Positions 55,255 through 64,000 of a stretch of 64,000 nt of DNA are shown here, piece after piece. Numbering within the stretch: position 1 is the stretch's first letter; each line of letters opens with the position of its first letter. The translations under genes and the position numbers were made by a program. Under the pieces are notes generated by a model. The model saw only the letters and a program-made list of their open reading frames with translations, was not told the DNA's origin and made no database searches. This DNA is from DATFRY01 sp963764695 (lineage in GTDB: Bacteria; Myxococcota_A; Polyangia; Haliangiales; Haliangiaceae). The DNA lies in the NCBI GenBank assembly GCA_963764695.1, contig CAVXTW010000002.1, positions 124,001 through 188,000 of the forward strand, given 5' to 3'.

Positions 55255-56127
55255 TCAGCCGTCCAGAGGCGCTGCGTGGGCGCGAGCGGATCGCCACGCG
55301 GCGCAGAAGTCCGGCAGCGAGCGGTGGCGATCGTCGGGCTGCGGCTGGCAGGCGCGGACGGCAACTCCGAGGAGAGCGGGCGTACCGCGGAACGCGTCCG
55401 GTGACGTCGTGCCATCGGACAGCAGGACGAGAACCGTGCGGCCCATGGTGAAGACGCTGGTGCGCTGATCGATCGTCGCGCCCTTGCTGAATTCCTCGGG
55501 TGCCATGAAGCGAGTCGAGCCGAACATGCGGCCCATGAGGTTGGTGTGGGGGCCGGGGCGGTAGCCGTCCAGGTCGATGAGAGAGACGCGATGCGCGGCG
55601 AAGTCGTAGAGCAGGCATCCGTCGTAGAAGTCGCCGGCGACCTCGCCGGCCTCGCCCAGGCGGTCGTGGACGTCCATGATGGTGTCCAGGCAGGCGATCA
55701 CCCGCTCGACGGGGAGGCGGCGGAAGCGCTGAAAGGCGCTGGCGGGATCGTCGCGCTGGTCGCGAGGGACTCCGAGCAGCTCACCGTCGGCCCAGTCGTA
55801 GACCAGCATCGGGCCGTGCGGTGACTCGATGGCGCCGTGAAACCCTGGCAGTGCCGGATGGCTGTACGACCGGCCGCGTCGCGCCGCGTTGCGCAGGAGC
55901 GCCACGCGCTCGGGGTGAGGCAGGAACGGCGTGTCGTCGTCGGGGCTCCCGGCGCTCTTGACGAAGTAGCGCGTCCCGCTCGCCGCCACGCCGTACGAGA
56001 CGTTGCCGGAGTCCTGGCGGTCGAAGCGCGCGAAGATCTCGCCGACGGCGGCGAGGTAGTCCTCCGGTGCCTGGTCGATCGGGGCGTGCGCGAGCAAGGT
56101 CCGGCTATCGGATGGCGTTCGCTTCAC
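55255..56127 (-). CDS. Divergent protein-kinase-fold protein
   Basis: A 290-residue protein with a degenerate kinase layout: a glycine-poor ATP loop (GNVSYGVAASGTRYFVKSAG, the lysine at about residue 55), the catalytic loop GDFYDGCLLYDF in place of HRDxKxxN, SLIDLDGYRPGP in place of DFG, and STRFMAPEEFSKGATID like an APE segment. It is related to Ser/Thr kinases but compact and without extra domains. The GTG at 56127 overlaps the stop of the upstream acetyltransferase gene (GTGA), so the two form an operon that may extend to the leader peptides downstream. Confidence 0.7.
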   Translation of the reverse strand: MKRTPSDSRTLLAHAPIDQAPEDYLAAVGEIFARFDRQDSGNVSYGVAASGTRYFVKSAGSPDDDTPFLPHPERVALLRNAARRGRSYSHPALPGFHGAIESPHGPMLVYDWADGELLGVPRDQRDDPASAFQRFRRLPVERVIACLDTIMDVHDRLGEAGEVAGDFYDGCLLYDFAAHRVSLIDLDGYRPGPHTNLMGRMFGSTRFMAPEEFSKGATIDQRTSVFTMGRTVLVLLSDGTTSPDAFRGTPALLGVAVRACQPQPDDRHRSLPDFCAAWRSARAHAAPLDG

Positions 56128-56648
56128 AGCGGCTTGGCCAGGTAGATGGCTGTCTCGCCCGGCATGTAGCGCGTGTAGTAGAAGCTGTCGGCGCCGCACA
56201 GGGTGTAGCCAAGGCGTTCATAGGCGGCCACGCCCGGGACATTGACGTTGCTGGTCTCGAGCCAGACGTGGGAGGCGCCGCGGGCGCGGCCGTGGGATTC
56301 GGCGTGGGCGAGGAGCTGGCGGCCGATGCCGCGGCGGCGGGCTGGAGGGGAGATGTAGAGGAACCAGAGGACGAGGCGGCGGTGCCAGGCTTCGTACTCG
56401 ACGACGGCGAAGCCGTGGATGCCGTCTTCCTCGGCGACCCAGCCGGTGTCCCAGCTGGCCCAGGGGGCGAAGACTTCCGCGATGGAGTAGCGCTTGACGA
56501 TCGGCTGGTCGAGGTGGCGCTCGACCAGCTCGATCCGGCGCTGCGTGGTCACGAGGTCGAAGATGCTCGCGGTCTCGAAGCTGGTGTCGACTGCCTCGAC
56601 GCCGGCGCGGTCGGTGGTGCGGTCCAGCTCGCGGATGGTCACGGCCAT
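56124..56648 (-). CDS. GNAT acetyltransferase resembling streptothricin acetyltransferase
   Basis: A 174-residue GNAT protein. The acetyl-CoA loop is YISPPARRRGIGRQLLAHA (R-R-x-G-I-G), followed by HVWLETSNVNVPGVAAYERL and GYTLCGADSFYYTRYMPGE, which closely follow the pattern of Sat/streptothricin acetyltransferases. It could detoxify an antibiotic or modify a peptide; context with a kinase-like protein and two leader peptides makes the second option worth testing. Confidence 0.78.
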   Translation of the reverse strand: MAVTIRELDRTTDRAGVEAVDTSFETASIFDLVTTQRRIELVERHLDQPIVKRYSIAEVFAPWASWDTGWVAEEDGIHGFAVVEYEAWHRRLVLWFLYISPPARRRGIGRQLLAHAESHGRARGASHVWLETSNVNVPGVAAYERLGYTLCGADSFYYTRYMPGETAIYLAKPL

Positions 56649-56683
56649 GGGCTCAGCATGGCATGGCTGGACGCTGCGCAGCG

Positions 56684-57421
56684 CTAGAGGGCGCGGTAGC
56701 GGTCGAGGCTGAACTTCACGCCGCCGTCGACCAGCTCGATGTCGCTGCGGATGCCGCCGAGCGTCTTGCCCTTCTTGTCGAGCACCAGGATCAGGTTGTC
56801 GTCGATGCGGATGCTGACCGGCGTGCCGCCGCGCTCGAGCAGGGCGCAGGCGCGATCCCTGGAGTCGCCGCCCTCCTTCTTGAGCTCCTGCCCGATCGGG
56901 CCGGGGGCGATGTCAGCGAGCAGCTTGTCGCTGGCCATCGGCAGCTTCGCGCAGCCTCCCTTTCCCTGGCTGGCCGTGAGCAGGGCGCGCGCGGCATCGG
57001 CGAACGGCTTCTGCGAGCCGGTCAGCTTGTCGAGCGGGGTCATGCCGCTCGAGCGATGCGAGCCGGCCGCCAGCATGAGCAGCGCGGTCGCGCGCGGGGT
57101 CGCGTGGACGATGGTCGACACGCGCTCTTCCTGCCCGCTGGAACCGAACTGGATGTCCAGCTCGTAGCCGGTGAGCCGCGCCTTGACGGCGCCCGCTGCC
57201 TTGAGCTCCTTGGCGAGCTCGGGATTGATCTCGAGCTTCCAGTCGCCCGCCACCGCCTTGGGATCGCGGCCGGCCATGACCGCGTCGGTGATCTTCTCCA
57301 TCCGCTCGCCCAGCGGGGCCAGCGGGGCCAGAGCCTTTTCGCCCGGACCGTTCTGGGCATGGGCCGCGGCGATGGCGGCGAGGGAGGTGATCAGCGCGGC
57401 GGCGACGGCTGTACTTCGCAT
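56684..57421 (-). CDS. Exported hypothetical protein
   Basis: A 245-residue protein with a clear signal peptide (VAAALITSLAAIAAAHAQ). The mature part is rich in Lys, Asp and Gly, with two cysteines (KGGCAKLP, DRACALLE) and no recognised family. A periplasmic or secreted role is likely. It stands 35 bases from the acetyltransferase stop region on the same strand. Confidence 0.6.
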   Translation of the reverse strand: MRSTAVAAALITSLAAIAAAHAQNGPGEKALAPLAPLGERMEKITDAVMAGRDPKAVAGDWKLEINPELAKELKAAGAVKARLTGYELDIQFGSSGQEERVSTIVHATPRATALLMLAAGSHRSSGMTPLDKLTGSQKPFADAARALLTASQGKGGCAKLPMASDKLLADIAPGPIGQELKKEGGDSRDRACALLERGGTPVSIRIDDNLILVLDKKGKTLGGIRSDIELVDGGVKFSLDRYRAL

Positions 57422-57463
57422 CGCGCAACTATGTCACGGCCGCATCGGCGGGCAACGACGAGC

Positions 57464-58108
57464 TCAGCCATGAAAGGCGTCGTCGTGCGTGTCCGAAGGC
57501 GGGCGGGCGCGATAGAGGCCGGCAAAGGTCTGCATGATCTCGTCGAGTGGAAGATCCAGGTAGAGGCCGCGATCGCGCACGTACTCCATGTACTGGCGGC
57601 CCTGGCCGTCGAACGGCTGCAGCAGGGCGTCGCTGTCGCCGTCGAACTCGAGCGGCGGCACGCCGAAGCGGGCGCACAGGCCGGCGTTGAAGGCAGGGGT
57701 GGCCTTGAGCGGACGGCCGCCGATCCACAGCTCGACGTAGCCGTGGAAGGCGAACAGGTCGCTGCCCAGGGTGTCGAGCAGCTTCTGGCTGGCCAGGTGG
57801 TTGCGCACGTCGGCGAAGCCGAGCCGGGCCGGGATGCCGGCGGCGCGCGCGGCCGCGCACAGGAGCACCGCCTTGGGGATGCAGTACGCGCGCGTCCGGT
57901 CGAGCAGCTTGCTGGCCACGTACTCGTCCGGGTCGTCGGAGATGGTGTACGGGTCGTAGCGGAGCCGCTCGCGCACCGACGCGAACAGGCGGGCGGCGCG
58001 CTCGGCGTCGTCGGTCGCGCCGGCGCAGACCTCGGCCGCGTAGGCGACCACGGCGGGATGATCGGAGTCGACGAAGCGGCCCGGGGCGAGATACGACTGC
58101 TGGTTCAC
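57464..58108 (-). CDS. Transglutaminase-like cysteine protein
   Basis: A 214-residue cytoplasmic protein of the transglutaminase-like superfamily. AARLFASVRERLRYDPY is the typical helix before the core, TRAYCIPKAVLLCAAARAAG holds the nucleophile cysteine (about residue 76), and FAFHGYVELWIGGRPLKATP the histidine and following strand. Members act as peptidases or amidases, sometimes with ATP-grasp partners. The neighbours give no clue to the substrate. Confidence 0.82.
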   Translation of the reverse strand: MNQQSYLAPGRFVDSDHPAVVAYAAEVCAGATDDAERAARLFASVRERLRYDPYTISDDPDEYVASKLLDRTRAYCIPKAVLLCAAARAAGIPARLGFADVRNHLASQKLLDTLGSDLFAFHGYVELWIGGRPLKATPAFNAGLCARFGVPPLEFDGDSDALLQPFDGQGRQYMEYVRDRGLYLDLPLDEIMQTFAGLYRARPPSDTHDDAFHG

Positions 58109-58163
58109 GACAGAAGCGTACCTGCTCCGGTTCGCCGCTGGCGACTCGCCAAGTGTGGCGAGC

Positions 58164-58622
58164 TCAGGTCGGTCGGCGGCGACGTGGGGGCTTGCTGGGC
58201 GCCGGCTCGCCGAGATGGGTGCGGCGCAGCTCGGCGGCGAGCTCGGCCCACAGGGTCGGGCCGCCCTTCTCGAGCCCGGCCGAAAACTTGGCCAGCTCCG
58301 GGCTGGCCGGGCGGTGCTTGCTGCCCCACGCGCCCATCTGGACCAGGACCGGCAGCAGCGCGATGCCGGTCTCGGTGAGGCTGTAGATCGCCTTCTGCTT
58401 GTGCGTGGGATCGCCGGCGCGCGTCACGATCCCCTGCTCGACCAGCATGTTGAGCCGGTCGGCCAGGATGTTGGACGAGATCCCCTCGTCCGAGTGCAGG
58501 AACTCGCGGTAGTGGCGCTTGCCGCCGAACATCAGGTCGCGCACCACCAGCAGCGTCCAGCGGTCGCCGAACACCTCGAGCCCGAGGTTGATCGGGCAGC
58601 CAGATCGCTGTTGGTCGCTCAT
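58164..58622 (-). CDS. HxlR-family transcription regulator
   Basis: A 152-residue winged-helix regulator: CPINLGLEVFGDRWTLLVVR, YREFLHSDEGISSNILADRL and YSLTETGIALLPVLVQMG are the hallmarks of HxlR proteins, with the conserved cysteine near the N-terminus that can sense electrophiles or redox stress. It is divergent from the GFA-family gene across about 110 bases that contain an inverted repeat, so it very probably controls itself and that gene. Confidence 0.9.
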   Translation of the reverse strand: MSDQQRSGCPINLGLEVFGDRWTLLVVRDLMFGGKRHYREFLHSDEGISSNILADRLNMLVEQGIVTRAGDPTHKQKAIYSLTETGIALLPVLVQMGAWGSKHRPASPELAKFSAGLEKGGPTLWAELAAELRRTHLGEPAPSKPPRRRRPT

Positions 58623-58668
58623 CTCGCCTTTGCCTCGAAAAACTACTTGCATTGTTGCACCAGTCAGG

Positions 58669-58687
58669 GCAACCTGCAACTGGTTGC
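58669..58687. promoter_or_regulatory. Inverted repeat, candidate HxlR operator
   Basis: GCAACC and GGTTGC flank a seven-base spacer (TGCAACT) in the gap between the divergent HxlR and GFA genes. Related TTGCA/TGCAA strings recur on both sides (58647-58690). The arrangement suits dimer binding. Confidence 0.55.
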
Positions 58688-58734
58688 AAAACACAAGCAG
58701 TTGAGCAGGCGACAAACGAGCAAGGAGACAGAGG

Positions 58735-59139
58735 ATGGCGAAGAAGACCTACCAGGGCAGCTGTCACTGCGGGCGCGTCAGGTTCGAGGCCGACCTCGAT
58801 CTGAGCGAGCCGACCGTCCGGTGCAACTGCACCTACTGCACCAAGTCGAGGAGCTGGTTCGCCACCGCCGCGCCGGACGACTTTCGCCTGCTCGCCGGCG
58901 AGTCGGACCTGGGGGACTATCAGTTCGGCGCCAAGCGCATCCATCACCAGTTCTGTCGCAACTGCGGCGTCCGCCCGTTCGGCCGCCTGGAGGCCGACGG
59001 GGTGACGCAGTTCGTCGCCGTCGCTCTTGGTTCTCTCGACGACGCCGAGCCGGCCGAGCTGGCGGTCGCGCCGATCTCCTACTTCGACGGACGCAACGAC
59101 AACTTCGAGGCCGCCCCGGCCGAGACACGCCACCTGTGA
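58735..59139 (+). CDS. GFA-family (glutathione-dependent formaldehyde-activating/CENP-V-like) protein
   Basis: A 134-residue zinc-binding protein. Cysteines sit in GSCHCGRVRFEA, RCNCTYCTKS and FCRNCGVRPFG, the full set of the GFA/CENP-V domain. Members conjugate or handle thiol adducts of aldehydes, although several have other roles. Divergence from HxlR, a family known to respond to formaldehyde and other electrophiles, supports a role in aldehyde stress. GGAG precedes the ATG. Confidence 0.88.
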   Translation: MAKKTYQGSCHCGRVRFEADLDLSEPTVRCNCTYCTKSRSWFATAAPDDFRLLAGESDLGDYQFGAKRIHHQFCRNCGVRPFGRLEADGVTQFVAVALGSLDDAEPAELAVAPISYFDGRNDNFEAAPAETRHL

Positions 59140-59149
59140 CGCGCGGGCG

Positions 59150-59602
59150 TCACGGCTGGTCGGCCGGCGACGCGACCGGGGCGCCGGCGCCCGCGACCGG
59201 GCACCGCGAGTAGTCGGTGCCGCTGTAGAGGCGGTTGGCGATGTCGCCGTAGCGCGAGAGGTAGTGGTCGGGGACGCGCTTCTCGATGACGGTCTTGCCG
59301 CCCTCGGCGCGGACGGTGAACATGATGGGCCAGTACTCGTAGTAGGTGACGTGCGCGCGCACGATGCCCTCGCCGAGGGTCGGGTCCCAGTTGCCGGTCC
59401 ACACCAGCTGCGCGCAGATGTCGCAGGTCTGCTCTTCCTGCGCGGTTCGCTGGAGGCGGGCGAAGACGCAGGCGGCGTCCTTGTCCACTGTCCTCGACAC
59501 CGGCGGGGTCGCGCGCAGCTCGGCGATTGTCGGGCCGCAGCCGGCTCCCGCGGCCAGGGCCATCAATCCGATCAGGATCGCCATCGTCGTCGTTCGGGTC
59601 AT
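59150..59602 (-). CDS. Small lipoprotein of unknown function
   Basis: A 150-residue protein with lipoprotein signal MAILIGLMALAAGAGC. The mature part has cysteine pairs (TCDICAQLVW, YSRCPVAG) and an aromatic stretch HVTYYEYWPIMFTV. No family is recognised. Start chosen at 59602 because it directly precedes the signal; the open frame extends further without an export signal. Confidence 0.65.
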   Translation of the reverse strand: MTRTTTMAILIGLMALAAGAGCGPTIAELRATPPVSRTVDKDAACVFARLQRTAQEEQTCDICAQLVWTGNWDPTLGEGIVRAHVTYYEYWPIMFTVRAEGGKTVIEKRVPDHYLSRYGDIANRLYSGTDYSRCPVAGAGAPVASPADQP

Positions 59603-59751
59603 GCGGGGCGATAGAGCAACGGGCGTTCCATCGCCAAGCCCGCGAGACGATGCGGCTGCGACCTGATATCTGGCGGGGCGTCCCATGGGGCGCCCATTGG
59701 GACGCGCCGTGACGTTCGCCTTCCGGCGCTGCAATCTCATACAATTTCGCG

Positions 59752-61144
<1,393 letters not shown>

Positions 61145-61213
61145 GACGCGCCTGCTGGTCCTGTTTGTACTGGCTGCCTTCTGATCGCCCCGTCAACCGG
61201 GTAGGATGTGCTC

Positions 61214-64000
61214 ATGGCGCGCCGCGAGGTGCCCGAGGCCCCGCCGGACCGCGCGAGCCCGGCGGGTTCGCAGTTCGCGGTCACCGCGCCGGCCACGCCG
61301 GAAGGCCGCGCGCGCCCCGTCTCCGCAGAGGTCGCGCCGCTGCCGACGGTCGACCGCGCGGTCTACGAGATCCTCGGCGAGCACAGCCGGGGTGGGCTCG
61401 GGCGAATCCTGCGCGCCCGCGACACAAGGACCGGACGGGTGGTCGCCATCAAGGAGATGCTGCGCGCCGACGACGATGCGGTCGCCGCTCGCTTCGCGCG
61501 CGAGGCGATGCTGACCGCCAACCTCCAGCACCCGGCCATCGTCCCGGTGTACGAGGTGGGGCGCTGGCCGGACGGGCAGCCGTTCTACGCCATGAAGCTG
61601 GTGGCCGGGCGATCGCTGGCCGAGGCGATCCGCGATGCGCCGTCGCGCCGCGATCGCCTCGCGCTGCTCAGTCACGTGACCGCCGTCGCCGGTGCGCTGG
61701 CCTACGCGCACGACCTCGGCGTCGTGCACCGCGACCTCAAGCCGGCCAACGTCCTGGTCGGGCGCTTCGGCGAGACCGTGGTGATCGACTGGGGCCTGGC
61801 CAAGGACGTCGCCGAGGCGGAAGGGCAGGCCGAGCCGGTCGCGGCCGCAGCCAGCGGCAGCCTCACCGTCGCGGGCACGCTGCTCGGCACGCCGGCCTAC
61901 ATGCCGCCGGAGCAGGCGCGCGGCGAGACCGTGGACGAGCGCGCCGATGTGTACGCGCTGGGCGCCATGCTCTATCACGTGCTGGCCGGCGCGATGCCGT
62001 ACGCGGCGTCGTCGAGCGGCGACGAGATCCTCGAGCAGGTGCGGGCCGGCCCGCCGCGTCCGCTGCTCGAGATCGACCCGGAGCTGCCGGCGGACCTGGT
62101 GGCGATCGCGGACAAGGCGATGGCGCACGATCCGGCCGGCCGGTATGCGACCGCCGGCGCGCTGGCTGTCGATCTGGAGCGGTTCGCGACCGGTCAGCTG
62201 GTCAGCGCGCACGTCTACTCGCCCGGCCAGCTGCTGCGGCGGTGGGCGCGCCGGCATCGTGCGGCGCTCGCGGTCGCGGCCGCCGCGGCCCTGACCCTGG
62301 CAGCGGTCGGCGTGTACAGCCTGCAGCGGGTGCGAGGCGAGCGCGACGAGGCCACCGCCCAGCGAGGCGTGGCCGAGAAGGCGCTGGTCTCGGCGGAGGC
62401 TGCCAACCGGGAGGCGTCGCGCAGCCTGGCCGCGCTGCGCCGCGAGCTGGGTCGCCAGGAGCTGGACGCCGGCGATCCGATGCGCGCGCTCGCCCACCTC
62501 GACGAGGCGGCGCGCAGGTCCGGCCGCATCGACGCCGGCCTGGCGTACATGGTCGGCCGCGCCGCCGATGCGCTCGCGCCGCGCCGGTGGAGTGCGCGCT
62601 CGGACAGCCGGGCGCTCGATCGGATGGCGGTCTCGGCCGACGGTGCCATCGCCCTCACCGCCGGGGCGGACGGCGTCGTCGAGCGCTGGGATCTCGCCAC
62701 CGGTCGTCGCGTCGGCAAGATGAACGCGGACGGCGTCGTCCTGGCCTTGCTTCGCCCGACGGGCGCATGGCTGCGATCGCATCCACGTCCGAGGTCGTCC
62801 TGTGGGATGGACGGTCGATCAGAACGGCTGCCGGTCCGCGCATCGGTTGTCGCCTTCTCGCCCGCGGCCGGCCGGCTCGCCGTCGGCGACAGCACCGGCG
62901 CGGTCGAGATCCGACAGGCCGGCGCTGCTCAGCCACTGCGCAGGTGGAGCGCGCACCGCGGCGGTGTCACAAGCATCGCGTTCTCGGCCGCGGATACGAT
63001 CGTCACCACCGGCCAGGCCGGCGATGCGGCGCTGTGGGATGCGGCCACCGGTCGCCGCCTGCGCACGCTGCCCGGGGGCGGCGACGGCCGCAACCTGCCG
63101 GCGGAGAACGACGCGCAGGGCCGACGCATCATCATGATCGCGAGCGACTCGCGCGGGGCGGTCATCCACGGATCAACCGGCGTCGGCGATCACAGCGGCG
63201 CCGGACATCACGCCGGCGCCGGCGGCCGCACCGACAATCGCGATCGCGACGACCCGGCGCGCCGCGGACGGGCAACGCTCGGCCTGCGCGGCCACCCGCT
63301 TCGCCTGCCGCCGCCGCGCTCGGCCGATCACTTGCTCGAGTCCGCGCGCATCGATCGCAGCGGCACGCGGGCGGTCCTGGTCGACAGCAACGGCAACGCG
63401 GCCCTGTGGGACCTCGACGGTCGCCGCGTCGTGGCCGAGCTGCGGGACCACGCGCTCGGCCAGGTGCAGGCCGCGTTCTCGCCGGACGGACTGCTCGCCA
63501 CTCTCGACGAGCGTGGCGCTCTACGACTGCGCGACGCGCGCACCGGATCGCTCTTGCGTCTTCTGGCCAGGCCGCCGGGCCGGCCGGGGCCGATCGCGTT
63601 CACGCCGGACGGCCGGCTGGTCGCCACGTCGCGCGGCGGTGAGGTCGACGCCTGGGACGCGCTTGCGCCGCTCGACCAGGCCGAGCTGATCGGACACGTG
63701 GATCAGACGCGTCGCATCGACCATCTCGGCGACGGCGCGACCGCGGTGACCGGCAGCCGCGACGGCGACCTGCGCGTCTGGGACACCGCGAGCGGCCGCG
63801 AGCTGCGCCACATCGACGGGGCGCACGCCGGGCGTGTCCAATGGGTGGCCGGCTCGCCCGACGGCGCTGGCATCGCGTCGACCGGCGACGACGCGCTCGC
63901 CAAGATCTGGGACGCGCGCGATGGGCGGCTGCTCCACACGCTCGCCGGTCACGACGGGCCGGTGCTGGGCGCGGCGTGGCTGGCCGGCGGCGCCGTCGCC
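61214..64000 (+). CDS. Ser/Thr protein kinase with WD40-repeat domain, partial
   Basis: The gene runs off the right edge; about 929 codons are visible. The kinase domain (about 50-330) has GGLGRILRARD, VAIKEMLR, HRDLKPANVLV and VIDWGLAKD (DWG in place of DFG), then a membrane helix (about 348-368), a coiled coil (about 372-410) and WD40-like repeats (RWDLATGRRVG, LWDAATGRRLR, VWDTASGRELRHIDG, IWDARDGRLLHTLAGH). Around 62748 one base is missing and around 62820 one is extra, so the frame is restored. Start at 61214 is the first ATG before the conserved region. It follows the FHA sigma-54 activator, its likely target. Confidence 0.87.
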   Translation, partial: MARREVPEAPPDRASPAGSQFAVTAPATPEGRARPVSAEVAPLPTVDRAVYEILGEHSRGGLGRILRARDTRTGRVVAIKEMLRADDDAVAARFAREAMLTANLQHPAIVPVYEVGRWPDGQPFYAMKLVAGRSLAEAIRDAPSRRDRLALLSHVTAVAGALAYAHDLGVVHRDLKPANVLVGRFGETVVIDWGLAKDVAEAEGQAEPVAAAASGSLTVAGTLLGTPAYMPPEQARGETVDERADVYALGAMLYHVLAGAMPYAASSSGDEILEQVRAGPPRPLLEIDPELPADLVAIADKAMAHDPAGRYATAGALAVDLERFATGQLVSAHVYSPGQLLRRWARRHRAALAVAAAAALTLAAVGVYSLQRVRGERDEATAQRGVAEKALVSAEAANREASRSLAALRRELGRQELDAGDPMRALAHLDEAARRSGRIDAGLAYMVGRAADALAPRRWSARSDSRALDRMAVSADGAIALTAGADGVVERWDLATGRRVGKMNADGVVLALLRPTGAWLRSHPRPRSSCGMDGRSERLPVRASVVAFSPAAGRLAVGDSTGAVEIRQAGAAQPLRRWSAHRGGVTSIAFSAADTIVTTGQAGDAALWDAATGRRLRTLPGGGDGRNLPAENDAQGRRIIMIASDSRGAVIHGSTGVGDHSGAGHHAGAGGRTDNRDRDDPARRGRATLGLRGHPLRLPPPRSADHLLESARIDRSGTRAVLVDSNGNAALWDLDGRRVVAELRDHALGQVQAAFSPDGLLATLDERGALRLRDARTGSLLRLLARPPGRPGPIAFTPDGRLVATSRGGEVDAWDALAPLDQAELIGHVDQTRRIDHLGDGATAVTGSRDGDLRVWDTASGRELRHIDGAHAGRVQWVAGSPDGAGIASTGDDALAKIWDARDGRLLHTLAGHDGPVLGAAWLAGGAVA

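Overview
The window is GC-rich (roughly 70 %) bacterial chromosome and looks like a myxobacterium (phylum Myxococcota, possibly the Kofleriaceae/Haliangium side). Supporting signs are an elongation factor G of the spirochaete-planctomycete-deltaproteobacterial type, a secreted protein with a MYXO-CTERM-like tail, three eukaryotic-type Ser/Thr kinases carrying TPR or WD40 repeats, two FHA-domain sigma-54 activators, many lipoproteins, and an RHS toxin whose immunity protein resembles Imm11 (the Myxococcus MXAN_0049 family). The assignment rests on gene content only.

Layout. 0-5 kb: the tail of a Uma2-type protein, a biotin carboxylase, and a ureide operon (allantoinase, an allantoicase-OHCU decarboxylase fusion, 5-hydroxyisourate hydrolase) for urate/allantoin breakdown. 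5-15 kb: an Asp/Asn hydroxylase, two secreted serine peptidases (S9 and S37) flanking a long inverted repeat, a partner-switching pair (REC-SpoIIE phosphatase and STAS protein), a RecA-like ATPase with a SLOG-like C-terminus, and an EF-G gene riddled with small indels. 15-25 kb: a MYXO-CTERM-like secreted protein, an amino-acid permease, a papain-like amidase, an M16 peptidase pair, and an operon of Ser/Thr kinase plus FHA sigma-54 activator. 25-40 kb: DoxX, a lone E2 acyltransferase domain, an alpha/beta hydrolase, a STAND-type regulator, a methyltransferase, a large lipoprotein, a LytS/LytTR two-component pair, a paraoxonase-like enzyme and another kinase.

39.5-55 kb is the accessory zone. 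It holds gene relics, a decayed toxin-antitoxin pair, a Mug-NUDIX fusion, a response regulator, a 6.5 kb SpvB/FG-GAP/RHS lipoprotein ending in an AHH-type nuclease followed by an Imm11-like gene, and then what looks like a displaced (orphan) RHS toxin tip broken by an IS4-family element and followed by a DUF4304 gene. Beyond it lie two paralogous lipoproteins with sigma-54-type promoters, two peptides with double-glycine leaders, a kinase-like protein and a streptothricin-acetyltransferase-like GNAT. 56-64 kb: a transglutaminase-like protein, an HxlR regulator divergent from a GFA protein, a lipoprotein, and a second FHA sigma-54 activator followed by a WD40 kinase that runs off the window.

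Frame integrity is a caveat. Single-base indels split at least ten genes. They are densest in EF-G (12.6-14.7 kb) and in the FG-GAP part of the RHS gene (44.5-45.7 kb), where residues and motifs between indels stay conserved. This looks more like consensus errors in conserved or repeated genes than decay, but the raw reads would have to decide.
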